64,000 bases of DNA from Aptenodytes patagonicus (lineage: Eukaryota > Chordata > Aves > Sphenisciformes > Spheniscidae), in the NCBI RefSeq assembly GCF_965638725.1, contig NC_134949.1, forward strand, positions 123,130,294 to 123,194,293, written 5' to 3'. The notes beneath the pieces were generated by a model. The model was not told the origin of the DNA, made no database searches, and saw nothing but the letters and a program-made list of their open reading frames with translations. Made by a program: the position numbers and the translations under genes. Shown piece after piece: positions 46,646-59,738 of this stretch (position 1 is its first letter; every line of letters begins with the position of its first letter).

Positions 46646-49219
46646 AGCAGGGACACAGATCTCAAGCTCCTTGCCCAGCATCACTTGACTCACCATGGGG
46701 CCTAAATATAAATTGTCCAGCTTCTGCATAGTCTCTCCTTGCACCCAGTTTTATTTGCCGACTCAAATGAGAAGCTCCATGGTGCAGAGATTGTGGTTCG
46801 GGTACACGAATCTGCACAGGCGGGATTTACACACACAGGCTCAGCCCAGCTGTCAGCACTTAGGAGCACAGTTCCCCATTGACTCTCAACACTACCAAAG
46901 TCAAGATAAATCAGGTTCACTTAAGGTCTTCGTATCTGGGTCCTCATATAATGTCTACATAATTGTTACTAACTTCTGAAAATCTTGGCTTTAATGAGTA
47001 TGTAAAAAAGGACAAAGCAGAATGATATATTTGGGGGTTGGCCTTTTTTCTTCCTTTCATGTGTGCTAGAAGCCTTTCTCATCCTGCTAAGTGAAATGTT
47101 TTATAGGACAGTCAAATTCTGCTCTGCTTTGTCTGACATCAGTGGAAGTATGCCCGGTCTCATCGTCTCCTTCCCTGGTGTGCAAGGATTAAACAAGCGG
47201 AGCAGATAATGGCCTCTTTAGGAAGGATCTTCATCATGACTCAGATTAATGGAAGGTGTCAGTCCCTAGAGTTGGCAGCTATGCATGATTAAAATAACAA
47301 CAATAATAATTAAGAAAAAATCTTTCCAGAAGACAACTTCTCCTGTCAGACAAGACGTGGAGTCTGCAAAAGAGGAGCCATGCGCTGAAGGAAATACTCA
47401 TGAGAAGAAGCAGAAAGAAAACAAAGCTCTTGGCTCTGACCAGATTTAAAGCTAGAGCAGACATACTCCAACGCCAAGTTCTGAAAGCTTGTCAACGACA
47501 CAGCCAGCACACTGATGAATTTCTATAGATTTCTTAGAAAAGCTGTGACGCATGCTGTATGCTTCCTTTTTGAGTTTCCCTTCCATTTTTTTCTGGAAGA
47601 TTAATGGGACCCCTGAACACATTTCCTTCCCCTAGACCCTGGCACCTTTAGATTTAACATGGCAAGATACGCTATGGTATGGAATGGCAGGAGCTTCAGA
47701 GTAGCTAAGGTTGAAGGTGGCAACTGACAACCTGCCAGATTTCAAATGGTACTTCCACACCTCATTCCTGAGAAAGAAATCAAACTTCTTGAAACTGCCT
47801 GGAAACATTGCTTATCAGATGAGGGTTTCTTCTGCCCAGTTTGGCAAAAAGCAGAGTAATAAGACTTAATGTCAAGGTGTTTCAAGTATGTCCCATATCT
47901 TTGCTTTTTCTTCTAAGGCACCGTGTCTTTAGATGGTAGGGCCTAAAAAGACCCTCAAATTGGCTCTTTGTTCTGACAAGGAGAAATTTCTTAGATAGAC
48001 AGCAAGTGTGTGTGACAGCAATGGGATTGGGGAGAAAATATTGTGAAAGATTTTTCTGAGAATACCGAATGACATTTAACATAGAAGTAAAATTTCAGAA
48101 GCATTATAAAAAACAATTAAGATGTGTAGAGATTAGCCCCCACGTACAGAATTAAGATGGGAAAGAAAGAATGCTGACATGTGAACGAAGCTCTTCTAGG
48201 TTCCTTCACAAATCATGAAGAAACTATGCCTGCCCCTAGGTAAATCACTTTGACCACGGGCACAAAAAGCACCGACAAGCCCTGGTGCTGGTGCTCTACC
48301 TCCATGCTCACCATGTGCCACAAAAGAAACACAACGTGCAGTTACTAGATAGCGTACACGGCTATCTTCTGTTAGACTGTGCACTCCTGGGGGCAGCCAC
48401 CATGGAAGCCTTTGGTGCTCATACCGCGCACAGCACGATAAGGGCCCTGGTACACAAGGATGACATTTGGGCACTACGGCAATGCAAAAAAATACTGCAT
48501 TTCAATACTGAGTGCATTCACTCATTTGTGTGCCACCTCAGTCGCCACACTGGTAAAGGTAAAATGTGATTAACATCTCCATTCAGCCTGATTCACGTAT
48601 CCATACCTAGATGTGCACATCCACCAGGCCCCCCTGTATAGGGTTTGAAAGTCAAAATAGCTGGTAAATATTAATTTCAAACAATTCTGTCAAGAAAAAA
48701 TACTTTTCTAAGTAAAAAACTTGATGAAATAATTTGTTTTACTTGAAATCTTTTTCATCCTTCTCTGTTTCTGCATTTTGCCAGTGGAAAGCAGTGCAAA
48801 GGGAGGGAAACACAGGGGAGAAAGTAAAAAGGAGTCTTTTCATTTTAAAAGAAGAGCATGTCAATGAAAAATGAGGATTTTATAGACTTTTTTAAAACAA
48901 GACATTTCCTTTTTTTTTTTTTCTTTCTGAAAGGTTTCTTGTATTTTCAGCTATCTCTAAGATTTAATTAGCACCCAGACCTAACAAATAATTTACTTTT
49001 GGTGGGCATTGTCGCTGTAACTCTTTCAAAGCAGGCTCTATATGACAAAATAGGACAGGCTGGAGCACGTTCAAGTCATTCTCTCCGACCTTAGAAGAAG
49101 CCCCGAGTATTCAAATGAGAGCAATATGTGCGGCCAAAGAAGATACTTTTTAAAAAGTGGTGTGCAAATTTGAATTATATGGCTCTCATTCATTTTAAGA
49201 AAATTCCTGCTATTGAACA

Positions 49220-49244
49220 CACACATATTGGTTCAATATGTGTG
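49220..49244. repeat. inverted repeat, 11-bp perfect arms, 3-nt loop
   Basis: CACACATATTG, GTT, CAATATGTGTG in the last RUNX1 intron. Confidence 0.9.
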
Positions 49245-49819
49245 GGTTAGAGTCAGCAGATGGTCAGCTGAGTATAGTGGAAACCAGGGGGGTAGCTGTC
49301 ACTTCCATGCTATATTTTTACGTTGGCTTGTAAAGCTCTGCAGTACAATTTGACGAAGATGTAACAAGACAATCCAGTGCAACACTTAAAATGTCAAACC
49401 CCACCATCCTGCAGTCAGTGTGTCCACCCATAACCTACTGTGCTCTGGTCTGAATTTAGAGCGAGGGAAGGAAACAGAACTGAAATATCTGTGGCATTCA
49501 TTTCTTGGCAGATACGATAGCTCTTCAGCAACTCCGAACTATTTTTATAGTTCCATACATCTTCAAAGTGCTGCTTTCTCCTCTTTTTTTTTCTTTTTTG
49601 ACAATGATATGTTGGGCCCCAAACCATATTTCTTTACTCTTTGCACAAATCCCAGCAAAGCGTTGGAGAAGGCTTGCTGCAGAGGGCCCGCAATAGGCTT
49701 CACTGCAACCGGAGAAAAGCTGCAGCAGCACCCTAGGACATTGCAACCGGTTTGCATTGGAGTCAGTCTCGAGGCTTCGGTGAGGCCTGGGGCGGGGGGA
49801 CTAACTTTTAGGTACTTAC

Positions 49820-49981
49820 TTGACAGCCGGCTTGAAAGCTCTGCGGTGAGGGATGTCATGCCGCTAGCCCTGCCAGGTGATATTGGCGTGGCGGGGTGCA
49901 CAGAGGGGGTGGCAATGGAGCCCAGGTACTGGTAGGACTGGTCGTAGGACCATGGCGGGGATGGCTGTACTTGCCTTGTGT
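49820..49981 (-). CDS. RUNX1: RUNX1 penultimate coding exon: activation domain
   Basis: This 162-bp exon (same length as human exon 7) has acceptor TTTCCTTGCAG and donor A/GTAAGTAC. It encodes (D)[19 protein letters not shown], then [20 protein letters not shown] and [14 protein letters not shown], joining in frame with the last exon. It forms the start of the RUNX1 activation domain. The proline-directed sites PSPPW, ATPSV, ATPIS and ISPGR correspond to ERK/HIPK2 phosphorylation sites in mammals; SIATP here replaces human SIASP, so the target would be Thr instead of Ser. The upstream exon with the C-terminal end of the Runt-domain region is not in the window. Confidence 0.98.
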
Positions 49982-50420
49982 CTGCAAGGAAAAAGAGACC
50001 TATAGGCTGTTTTGAATGATAAAACTTTGCAATCAAATATGTGAACCAAACCACATGGTGGAAATAGAAACTTAAATGCCAAGACAATTACATTTCAGTT
50101 CCATAATCCCCTTTGTCAAGAGACCTTCAGATGAATTGCTTTCTAAAATATTATTTGTGCATCTGTGAGTTTTGATCGGTTGATTTTTTCTTGTGAAGCT
50201 TTTTGACGGTGGGCAGGGAAAAGCGGGCAGGGAAAAGCAGATTAAGCTTTCCAAGGTGAAAGACTATTCATTGCTGAGATGCATTAGTATTTCGGGCTGT
50301 GTGTTTGCGGCCCTTTTAACCAAAAAGGCATGTCTTGCATGGCACCAAGGAGACAAAAATAATGAACTGTGAGTGTTCCTGTGCAAGCGTGTTAAGTAGA
50401 GAGAGAAAAACAAGATGAAA

Positions 50421-50447
50421 GTGTGTGTGTGCGCGTGCGCGCGTATG
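50421..50447. repeat. alternating GT/GC tract, Z-DNA prone
   Basis: Twenty-seven bases of strictly alternating purine and pyrimidine (GTGTGTGTGT, GCGCGTGCGC, GCGTATG). The GC steps make it a stronger Z-DNA former than a plain GT repeat. Confidence 0.85.
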
Positions 50448-53400
50448 TTTGTGGGAGACAGAGATGGAGAGTGAAACTAGTGTCCTCCAGAAGGCAGACT
50501 CCTACGTGGGTGAAGAGGACTGGGGAATTTGACTTCCTCAGTCTTTTGAAAATCCCAGGCTTAATGAAATGAAGAGGTATTTTGTACATCTATTTTGTAT
50601 ATGCTGAAACACAAAAATACAATTCAGAGTGATGGGTACATCTACTAGCAGTGGTTGAATTTCAGAAACAGAAAGCCTTACACAAACTCTATGGCACTGA
50701 TAAGCTGAAAATGCAGACACCCTACAAGTACAGGCTTTCTGTAGAAATTGCTGCTTCTTGGAAGCAAAATCTCAAAATGCACAGACGCATAAAACATTTA
50801 CGGAAAAACACTGACCTGTTATTTTCTAGCCACACGACTAGTTTGGCTGACGTTTGAAATCAGAGATGCATGGCAGGGAATTTGTCCAAACCAGCTGCAC
50901 CAATGCAGAAACAACTCCTTTCTGCTTATTTCATCTTTGCATGTGAAGCTGGCATTTTTCAGTGTATAGAAATGCCTAATTTTTGTATAAATCAAAGTGA
51001 GAAAGATTCCTCCCCCCCTTACCTACCCAGATTTTTTTTTACTATTGTTAGTAAAATCTTTTCTATTTTCTTCAGCTCTAAGAGCATTTTGCTGCAGCTT
51101 CATCTAGCTAGTTGCCTTTTTGAAAAAGCAAATGTTGGATGAACTGCATTCAGATAAAACTGACATCAGCACGGAAGGGAAATTTCCCAAGTCTGAGATG
51201 AAGGACTTCAATCTTCCATTAGAAAGCCCATCTGGAAATTATTATTTTGTTGTGCATTATGGAGATAAGTTTTACATTTTGTTTGTTTCATCTGTTTAAA
51301 AGGGAAGATTTATACAAAACTCCAAGCTTTTAAAAAATAACTAATGAAGTCACTTGCAGAATAAACTGAAGTCTTGTAAAGATTTTTCTGCTGAGTAACA
51401 TATTCAAATTCAGATATTATTAATATTTAATTTTTTTTCAGGCAGACTTCCTTAAAAATAAATCCAGTTGACTCATGCTGTTTTAAAAGCAACATCCAAT
51501 TGGATTAAATGGACTTCAGTAGAAACAAACAAAAAGACATAGGCACAAAGCCTGTCTTAGTCTGAATTACAACATCATCTCATTGTTAATGTATGGTCAG
51601 TGTTTATTAAAGATGACAGGGAGACAGATGAGGGAATTCAGTCTCCAGGGGTAGCATTAGGATAAATACCACAAAGCATCGGCAGAGCAAGCACTGTAAT
51701 GGTACGACACTGTGTGTTTCAGTTCTAAAATGGGGTTAATTAAATCATTACTCCCTTATTTCAGCACGCAGTCCCATTGATTTCAGTTCAGCAATGAGGC
51801 CGAGTACCAGATTCATGATACGTGCGCTGGAGGGATCCCAGCCCAGGGACAGAAACTCCCTCGGCTAGTCCTCCCGCCTGGGGAGCCCCGATGTGCTCTG
51901 CCAGGGCTGACGCCACAGGTGACAGAGCCTCCCCTCTGCCACCTCTCTCTCAAGGGCTCTGTTCAACACTGCCACTGCAGAAGCCACTGAACCCCTTTGG
52001 CTGGAAATGTTTTATCACCTGCTTTCAGGTGCTCTGTCCTTAGGTCTTGGCACTGCAGAGGAGAGGGGAAAAGTCTGACTCCAGAGCGATCTGGATATGT
52101 GTGAAGGGGGTGCTGCCACCCATCCTTGTTTTTCAGGCTGAAAGGAGAGAACGTGTTGTCTGTTTTCTCCTGTCACAAACTGTCATTGCGTGGTGGAGCA
52201 GCTCTGTCTGCCACTTTTCTCCTGTTTCTTACACTGCTGGCTTTTCAGGACAGGAGACGTGGTTTTGTCCTGTACCTTGCCCAGCACGCATGGGATCCTG
52301 GTCCATAAAACAGTCCCAAGTGCAATAAACACATGAACAACAGTAAGAAGGTGCAGAAAAAGCTGCAGCAGCCGCCTCAGTGGCAGAAGAGGAAGCAAGA
52401 CCTTGTCACGGATTTGCTAAACACTGACAAGACGAAACTGAAATACGGTTTCTTTCTTTTCGTGCTACTAGAATTAGCTTTGTGCTGTGTCCAGACTAGA
52501 AACCGGTAACGGACCAAGTACGTGTCTAGTAACATCCAGAAAGAGACTACCAAGGTATCTGACCTGCCTCGTCCATTTGCTGTTATTACTGACCTCTGAG
52601 GTACTTGAAACAGTGAGAGACAGCCCGAGAGACCCCCGTTATTAATCTCCTCATCCCATTAAGTCTTTCTTAAGTGAAAGTTCAAACTACTAATCAATTT
52701 TCCGTCTTGGTACCTGTATTCCCAATCCCCGTATTTGCTCTTAAAGATTGGCTTTTTGACATCAGACTGGTTAACACGTTGCCATCTATTCACTGATGTT
52801 AATAGAGTGCATTATATTATGTACGCATATTAAAGCAGGTTGTGCTGACTAACCCCAGGCATCACCTTCACAGTTTTTTAATAACAAGCGGAGAAAAGTA
52901 TCACTGCAATAGCATTTTTATGGCACAATTTCAGTATCAAGAGGCAGACTCAGCTCCCAGTAAAGGCAAGGTTTGCATTTCCAGCAGCTTCAGTAGGATC
53001 TGGATCAGGGGCCTCAAAGAGCATTTTATTTTTGTGATATCTGCTTTTCTTCAGCTTTCAGGTTACCCTAAATTAAACTGGAATGGGTTCAAATTTGCCA
53101 CAGGACTAGGCTACACAGAAAAGCAACAAACTCTTTGCGAATCCACCTCTTTTCTGGTTTCAAAATAAAGAGGTGCACATCTTGGAAGTTAGCAGCTTGG
53201 CATGGGGAACTGAATGTGTGGCTTTGTGTGGCTGGAGTTAATTTGGTGAAAATATGCTGCGAATAAATGGGAGTCGCTTCCCAACTCAGAATATCTGTGA
53301 AGAGATTTGCAGGGAGAGCTACTTCAACAAAGGGAAATAACAGGGCTTTGGGCCCACGCAGTTTTAAAGCCAAACAGGATTCCAAAATCATTTAAAAGCG

Positions 53401-53799
53401 GATCAAAATAGCACGAAACCAAGGAAGTTGCTCCAGTTGGTGATCTGTGCCTAGTCCTCCCGGTATTTCTCCCATTAGCGAGTACTTTCCATTTTTGCTT
53501 TTTACGGTGCGAGAAAATGCATTTAAAACATGAAAACAGTTATTAATTGCAATAAAGCACTCCAGGGCGAGAATTATGGTGCAATAATTCACACCTTGCT
53601 GTGCAGTCACGAGCTCTCGGCCTCTAGCCTCATGCCTAACAAGCTATTAAGCAGAAAGTATTGAACCATCTTTCGTGCCTCGTCATGTTTTATTGCCACG
53701 AGAAGGTTGCGCTCGGCTTGTTTCAAAAAGTTGTAATTAAGCTGTACGAACGTTGCATAACGCTTAATAGTTTAATGAAACAAGCTTCGGCTAGAGACC

Positions 53800-54400
53800 C
53801 GCCGAAAGAACAGCCGGTCGCCCGCTTTCGCGGTGCTCCCTCCGGCCCCGGCCTTCAGCCTTTTTCCAGGCGTTTTCGCCGCGGAGAATCAAAAGCCCGC
53901 CCCGAGGAAGGCGGCCGGCGGCCGGCGGCTCCCCTCGCCGAGCGGTGCGGCGGGCCCCGGGCCATCAGCAGGTGGCGGTGGAGACCGCGCGGAAGGCGGC
54001 GGGCCGGCTCCGCGCCCCGCAGCGCCCCGAGCCCGGCCGGCGGCTGCCGGGCTCCCAGCGGCGGGCGGCCGGGCTGCCTTCGGGACCCGCTGTAAAATAA
54101 CCGGCTGGAGCACGGGTTTTCCCCCGAGCCGCCGCGGCCCTTCCCGCGGCCTTTGCGACGCCTGTCAGTCATTCCCGCCCGGGAGGCCGCCGGGGCTGCC
54201 TGCCCGCGGCCCCGCTCCGCGCAGCCACTGCGCAGGAGCAAGCGCCGCTCTTCGGAGCCGCCCTGGGCCCGGCGGGCGTCCGAGGGCACGGGTGCGCGGG
54301 AGGGATGCGTACGCCCTGGGCCGAAGGTACCCTTGCTCAGCAGGACTGGCACGGTTACGCAGGGCGAGCAAACACCTGCCGGGCAACGGGGTTGTCCTAG
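53800..54400. promoter_or_regulatory. CpG island inside RUNX1 intron 6
   Basis: A sharply bounded GC-rich, CpG-dense block of about 600 bp surrounded by AT-rich intron. All six frames are largely open (190 codons on +, 221 on -), as expected for such composition, so I do not call a gene. The island could be a promoter for a short RUNX1 transcript, for an antisense RNA, or an orphan island. Confidence 0.75.
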
Positions 54401-55203
54401 TGTGACGCGGGGCGTATTTTGGCTTCCGAAGTTGTTGTTGGTAGTCAAGTGCAAAAAGAGAAGAACTCCCTGTGCGCTCAGAGCACAGGACGAACGGGTC
54501 AGGACCTCAGTCAAAACCACAGCCTATCTCCCGAGCTCGCACAGAACATCCTTTTGTCTGTAAAACTGATCCTGAGCATACAGGACGCAGAAATCCCTGG
54601 GACGTAATAAACATGAAGTCCTGGGGTGCTATTTCTGTGTGATTCTTTTTCAGAGGGGGCACACGCTTTAAAATGTAAAACAACCCCCCCCTCTCCCTCC
54701 AAAAGAAAACGCTGTGATGCTGTCGGGCACCCAGAAGTGCACAGTCAGCAAGTTTCGGTGGGGCTGTGGTGATTCGTAGTACCAGCTCAGGATGTCGCTT
54801 GAGATGATAGCAAAAATGTCTATCACCTCATCATTTCTATATAACAAATGTAACAATCCACACTAGGCTGCCTAAAAGAAAGCCCCTGCCAGATTAAAAG
54901 CTTTAGGCTTCGAATTCAAATCAGATAGCAGGTCCCACTGCACCTATGAGCCAAAAGGAAAAATGCTTATGTGGATGCGCGTGGCTTGCGCTGGGCTGGA
55001 TCCCGCGCACCTCTGAATCTGTTTTATGCTCCTTGGAGTGCAGGGAGAGACGGTTCTCCCTGTGTCACTGCAGGTCAGACATTGCTGCCTGCTCCCAGCC
55101 AAGAGGCGCTGCGTAGCCAAATCTCGGTATGATACAGCATGTTCCTGGAAGCTTCAGAAAGGAGCAGCAGGATGTGAGTCAGTAGGCCGCGGTGCGAGGC
55201 AGG

Positions 55204-55240
55204 ATGGCGGCGGAGCCGGCAGCGACCCGGGAGGGAGCAG
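55204..55240 (+). other. possible first coding exon on the + strand
   Basis: CAGGATGGCGGCGGAGCCGG begins MAAEPAATREGA and is followed by GGAGCAG/GTATGC, a usable donor. The Kozak context and composition are those of a typical first exon, and the CpG island lies about 0.8 kb upstream. No second exon could be identified, so this is weak. Confidence 0.15.
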
Positions 55241-55492
55241 GTATGCCTTTGACTCAGCCAGGCTGCCTGCCTTTCCACCTTTCCCTTCCTGCCCGGCTGC
55301 ACTTGCACATGGACTGCCTGCGCATCCTCTCTCCTCCCTCGCCCCTCCACCTCAGAAATGACACTTGCCTGCTTGAAAATATAATCACCTGAACAAACTA
55401 TGAGTGATTTTCCCAAGCCAGGGTCCGGTGAGACACAAGAGTCAGCTCCGAGTACCGAGCAGCTAATTAGCCACTCTCTATGTCGGTGAACG

Positions 55493-55503
55493 CCCCCCCC
55501 CCC
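55493..55503. repeat. poly(C) run of 11
   Basis: Mononucleotide run in RUNX1 intron 6. Confidence 0.9.
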
Positions 55504-58500
55504 ATCCTCGGCATAGCGAGATGAAGATGAATTGCGAAATAGCCGCTGCTGTTGCCAGACTTTTTTTCTCAAGTTGCAAAAATTTCTGTCAGTCATACGC
55601 AACAAACCCTGAAAGTCGCATAGCATCGAGATTTGCAATTCCTCCACCATCCTGGCATGCACTTTAAAGGCAGCAACTGGCAGAAGACATGGGGTGAATG
55701 AAAGCTGGGATTAGTTTACTGGTGTCAAACTCAAGAGGCAGACAAGGAGAGAGTCGGATCCTTAACTGCTTTGAAAGGCTTTTCTGAGTCTGGGATTTGT
55801 CCATCCCCGCCCCCCCTCCCCCACCCTGGTCCGATTTGCTAATCTTTCCAAAGGGAAACAGTTTTTATAGTGTGACTTTCCCTTCCTTTGAGTGTAAGGC
55901 AGGAATGGTCTTGATTAGACTTGTTCATTCAGAGAGGTGTCTTGCTTAATAGAGGAAACGGACTATAAGCACAGAAGTACTCCACGTAGTTTTGTGCTCA
56001 AGAGAAAGATGTCGCCTGCCCAAAAACTTCAATTCAGTCTTTCCTCCTTCCCCCCTTTGCCAACATCTCTTACGTGCCTGTCTCTGCCTCTTCTTCCCGC
56101 TTGCTTTCTCTCATTCCCCCCTAGCCCCAGAAGCTTCAGTTGAAAGTGTGAGAAGCACAAGAGATGGTGATACGGTCCTGCATGAGTCTGACCTAGTCTC
56201 TCTCTGAAGCAAGGCATCCGAAATGACTCAATCTCCCTCCCTCACTCGGGACCCAGCAAATCCTCAGCCTAATGCAGCACCGTGAAAAGGTGTGTCATCT
56301 CCCAGCAGCTGAAAGAATTAGTCAGTAGCTTAAATAAGGGGGACTTTCCAAAGGACAAGTTCATCACTGGCAGCGGCAGCAGCAGTGGCAGCAGCCACAC
56401 AAGGCTGGTATTCTCATACCTCTCAACACTGGAACATGAGGAGCTGGAAAATTACAGAGCAAACTGTAAAATTCCACCAGCAGCTACTTCACCCTGCAGG
56501 GTGGTTTCCCTCCGTGTGCCAGGCTGTGGAAACCACTGTCACACCACAGGGCCACCTCCCAGTGCAGCAGCTGGGAGACCTGCAGATTTCACAGAGGTGG
56601 GTGCGAGCTCTTATTTGCCCCCAGGGAAAGTTTTTCAAAGCCTTCTAATTTCCACTGGAAATTTATAGGAGATGAGCATTCACTCCTCTCCGTGGCCTTG
56701 AAAAGCCCCTTTTAGATTGCTAACAGGTGACAGGACTTATTCTGGTTGAGAACGACAGTGACAGATACGTCGCGTGTCTGGAAATTTTTAAGTTGGGGGG
56801 GTGGGGTGGAAAAGCCACCCAAATCCCCAGCTATTCTCTGGAAGAGAGATCTTTGGCAGCAACCTCCTGCCTCAATGTTTGCTTTCATTTTATTTCAATA
56901 TTACTGTGGTTTTGTGGAGTATTGCAAAGGCTAGAGAACTTCTAGAGGCATCTGAGCCTCTAAAAAAACCTCCTGTGGGATCGGAGAATGAGGGAGTTTC
57001 TCCACACTGAGGCATCACCCTCTGGAGAATAAAGAAGAAAAATATCAGCCTCGGGCAGAAACCTTCCAAAAAACAGTTGCTGAGGCTGTTTGTTCTAGCT
57101 GTGGTGCTTAGCAGATGCAGAACTTCCCAAAGCATGCTAGGTGCTGCATGGACATACAGGAGGGTACCAGCCCCTGAGAAGGATCGAGCGTGTAGTAAAG
57201 ACGACCATGGAAAACCACAGACAAAGAGTGGTGTGATTAGGTGCTGGGGTGCAGAGCACCATTTCTACTGTTCGTTCAGTACTTTGCATTCACTTTCTGT
57301 GCATTATCTACCCTCAACTCATCTTCTGTGTTAGCTCATTTTTTTCAACGCTGCGCTAGAAAGGGTCTTGAGGACAAAAATGATGCAAATCTGTCAACGC
57401 CTTTGAGGATATCAGTCTTCCAGTGCTGAATGTAGAGAAAGACTGGAAGTCTTATATGAAGATTTTTTGCTAGCTTTTCTTTAGAAATAGATGGCAGGGA
57501 AGGGAGAAAAACAAATGAGTGCATCCTAATGGTTTGTTTTAATTTCCTTCACTCTCTTCATGTCCACGTCAAGAAAGTCAGTGCTCCAATGATAGTAAGA
57601 TACCTGGAGATGATACCGAAGGCAGCAGGAGAAAGCACCTGTTCTAGCTGTGTATATTCTGGGGATAGAAGGAGGAGAAGTGTGTATTCCTTCAAGTTTA
57701 AAGCTGCCTGAATGAACTGCCTAGACTAGCGGAACCATATATGCACAATGCGCCATGAAGAAACAAATAGCATTTTAGGAATGGCAACTGGCTGTGGGGT
57801 GGGGGTCCACTCAAAAACCTCTCAGGTCTCATTGCTAACTTGGTGCCAGAATTAGGAAGTGCAGACAACTCCAAATACCGAACTGTGAAAACTCTGATTT
57901 CACAATCAACGTATGTGCTGCCCTAGCAGGTTAGTACATAAGCTGCTCAAATGAAATATAAACCATCTCTCCTCCTGAGTAAGCACACTCCTTCTGGGCT
58001 GGCGTCACTGCTGCTTTGAAGAACATGATGGCATTATGGGCAAACTGCAAAGTCTCTGGGTGCCAGTGACACGCAGAAGTTGGAAAGCTGAGTTTTGCAA
58101 ATTAAGGATGCATTGTTCTTTGTCTTCGGAGGTATGAGTCACCCTGGAGAGCTGCAGTTATTTGTTCAAGAGGGAGACTCCATTCCACCACCCGTCCTCC
58201 TCTTCCCTCCCTCCCCGCATCAACAAAGAATGAAGTAAAAGAATTCAACCTTGACCTTCCACTCTTTTGGCTCCCCTGGAGGAGACATGCCGCCAGACTC
58301 AATGCCGCTGCAGCATTCTCCCCTATCTCTAAGCATACTGCTAAAGCACAAACTGAAACTGAGGAAATCACAGACAGATACCACGCGGATGTTGGCGGCG
58401 AGCAGACTTCACCCTTCATCCCGTTGTGCCCAGCCTGGGAGGTGACGTGATGCAGAGAGCCCCGTGGCACAGGCGGAAGGATGCCACTACAAGCACGTAC

Positions 58501-58944
58501 AAGTGTATACACGCGCATACATACATGTACCCATATGTGCACTTGTCTACTTGCTGCATGGCACTGTGATTTCCTCTAGCTTCAGAGGTGCTAGGGAGAG
58601 AGCAGGTTGTTGTGCTGCTGCTGAGAGGGTGTATGATCAGTGGTGACCTGCACAGGGACTAGGGGGTGGGACCTATTTGGGGAGTTACTGCTCCCTTATC
58701 CGTCTGGGTAAATCCACACCTAGAAATCGCATCTCTCCGAGTCTGGAGGGGAATCGCACAGGGACTGTGGCAGCAGGTCAGAGACAAACCCTGCCAGACA
58801 ACGGAGCACCTCTGTTCCTGTCCCACCTGTCCCCTCCCCAGCTTCTCCCCTCTGCTGCTCTAGGTCCCAACTACTGGTCTCCTCTTTGCCTTTCCCTGAA
58901 CCACACTAGTACATGATCGCCTCCCAGCTAATTAATTCCTCGAT

Positions 58945-59060
58945 CCTCACAGTGCCTCCTGAGGAAGGGTGTTATTGCAATCCTCATTTTAGCAGATGGA
59001 GAACTGATGCATGCAGAAAGCAAGGCAGTTCAGCAGAGCACTCAGGGCAGAGAGCTCAGC
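58945..59060 (-). repeat. MIR SINE fragment
   Basis: CTCACAGTGCCTCCTGAGG, then TTATTGCAATCCTCATTTTA, GCAGATGGAGAACTGATGC and AAAGCAAGGCAGTTCAGCAG follow the reverse-complement MIR order (cctcacaacaaccctatgagg, ttatccccattttacagatgaggaaactg). Confidence 0.5.
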
Positions 59061-59738
59061 ACTTGGCTGAGTCAGAGCACATGTGAATTACCTGATGTCA
59101 CCCTGGCAGGGAAAGTTCACCTGTAAAAACAGCTTGGGGGAGATGTATCCACTTTGTCCTAGTTAGCTCACATCTTGAAAGCAGTCTACCTGAAGCGTAG
59201 GGCTCAGGTGGGGTACAATGCTCACTGAGAGGCAGGTCAATTAGCCCATCTCACTACCTTGCTGCTGGTGACAGCAGCTGCTTTCAGCCTGCCGTGGGCA
59301 GGCGTATCATGCCCTGGAAAAGCAGATGCAGACCTAGGGTGCTAATTGTGTACAAAGTGTAATGCTGGTGTCCTGGCTCTTGGGGGAGGATTCATCCCAC
59401 CTGAGAGATCTGCAATATAGGTGTCTACCTCGAGCTACTTGTCTAGACTCTAGACTTTATTGCCAACAGGGTAAAACAGACACTTGTGGGGTGCAAGTCA
59501 TTTCATTCTAAGGGAGACATCTAAGCCAAGCCAGGCGGGTGAATCACGCCCGATGAACAGCTGTTTCTCTTCCCGATCGCAAAGATACCAGATGACTGTA
59601 TCAGATGGAGACACACAAAACACGGATGTCTAAAGTTAGGTGAAATGAATCCTAGCCTGGTTACACCTCCAAAGATTCTCTTTCATGGGTGGAGCAAGAC
59701 CAAAGGAAGTGGAGAGAGATGTCCTGGGCTAGGACCTG

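Noticed and set aside
49420..49935. 171-codon + strand ORF
   Set aside because: It overlaps RUNX1 exon 7 antisense; a shadow of the real exon plus flanking intron.
53833..54520. ORFs of 190 (+) and 221 (-) codons
   Set aside because: They coincide with a CpG island where stop codons are rare in all frames; the translations are Ala/Arg/Gly/Pro-rich and resemble nothing known.
55075..55662. 195-codon ORF on the - strand in RUNX1 intron 6
   Set aside because: No recognisable domain, mixed composition, and no convincing splice sites or RUNX1 similarity. Kept only as a possibility for comparative testing.
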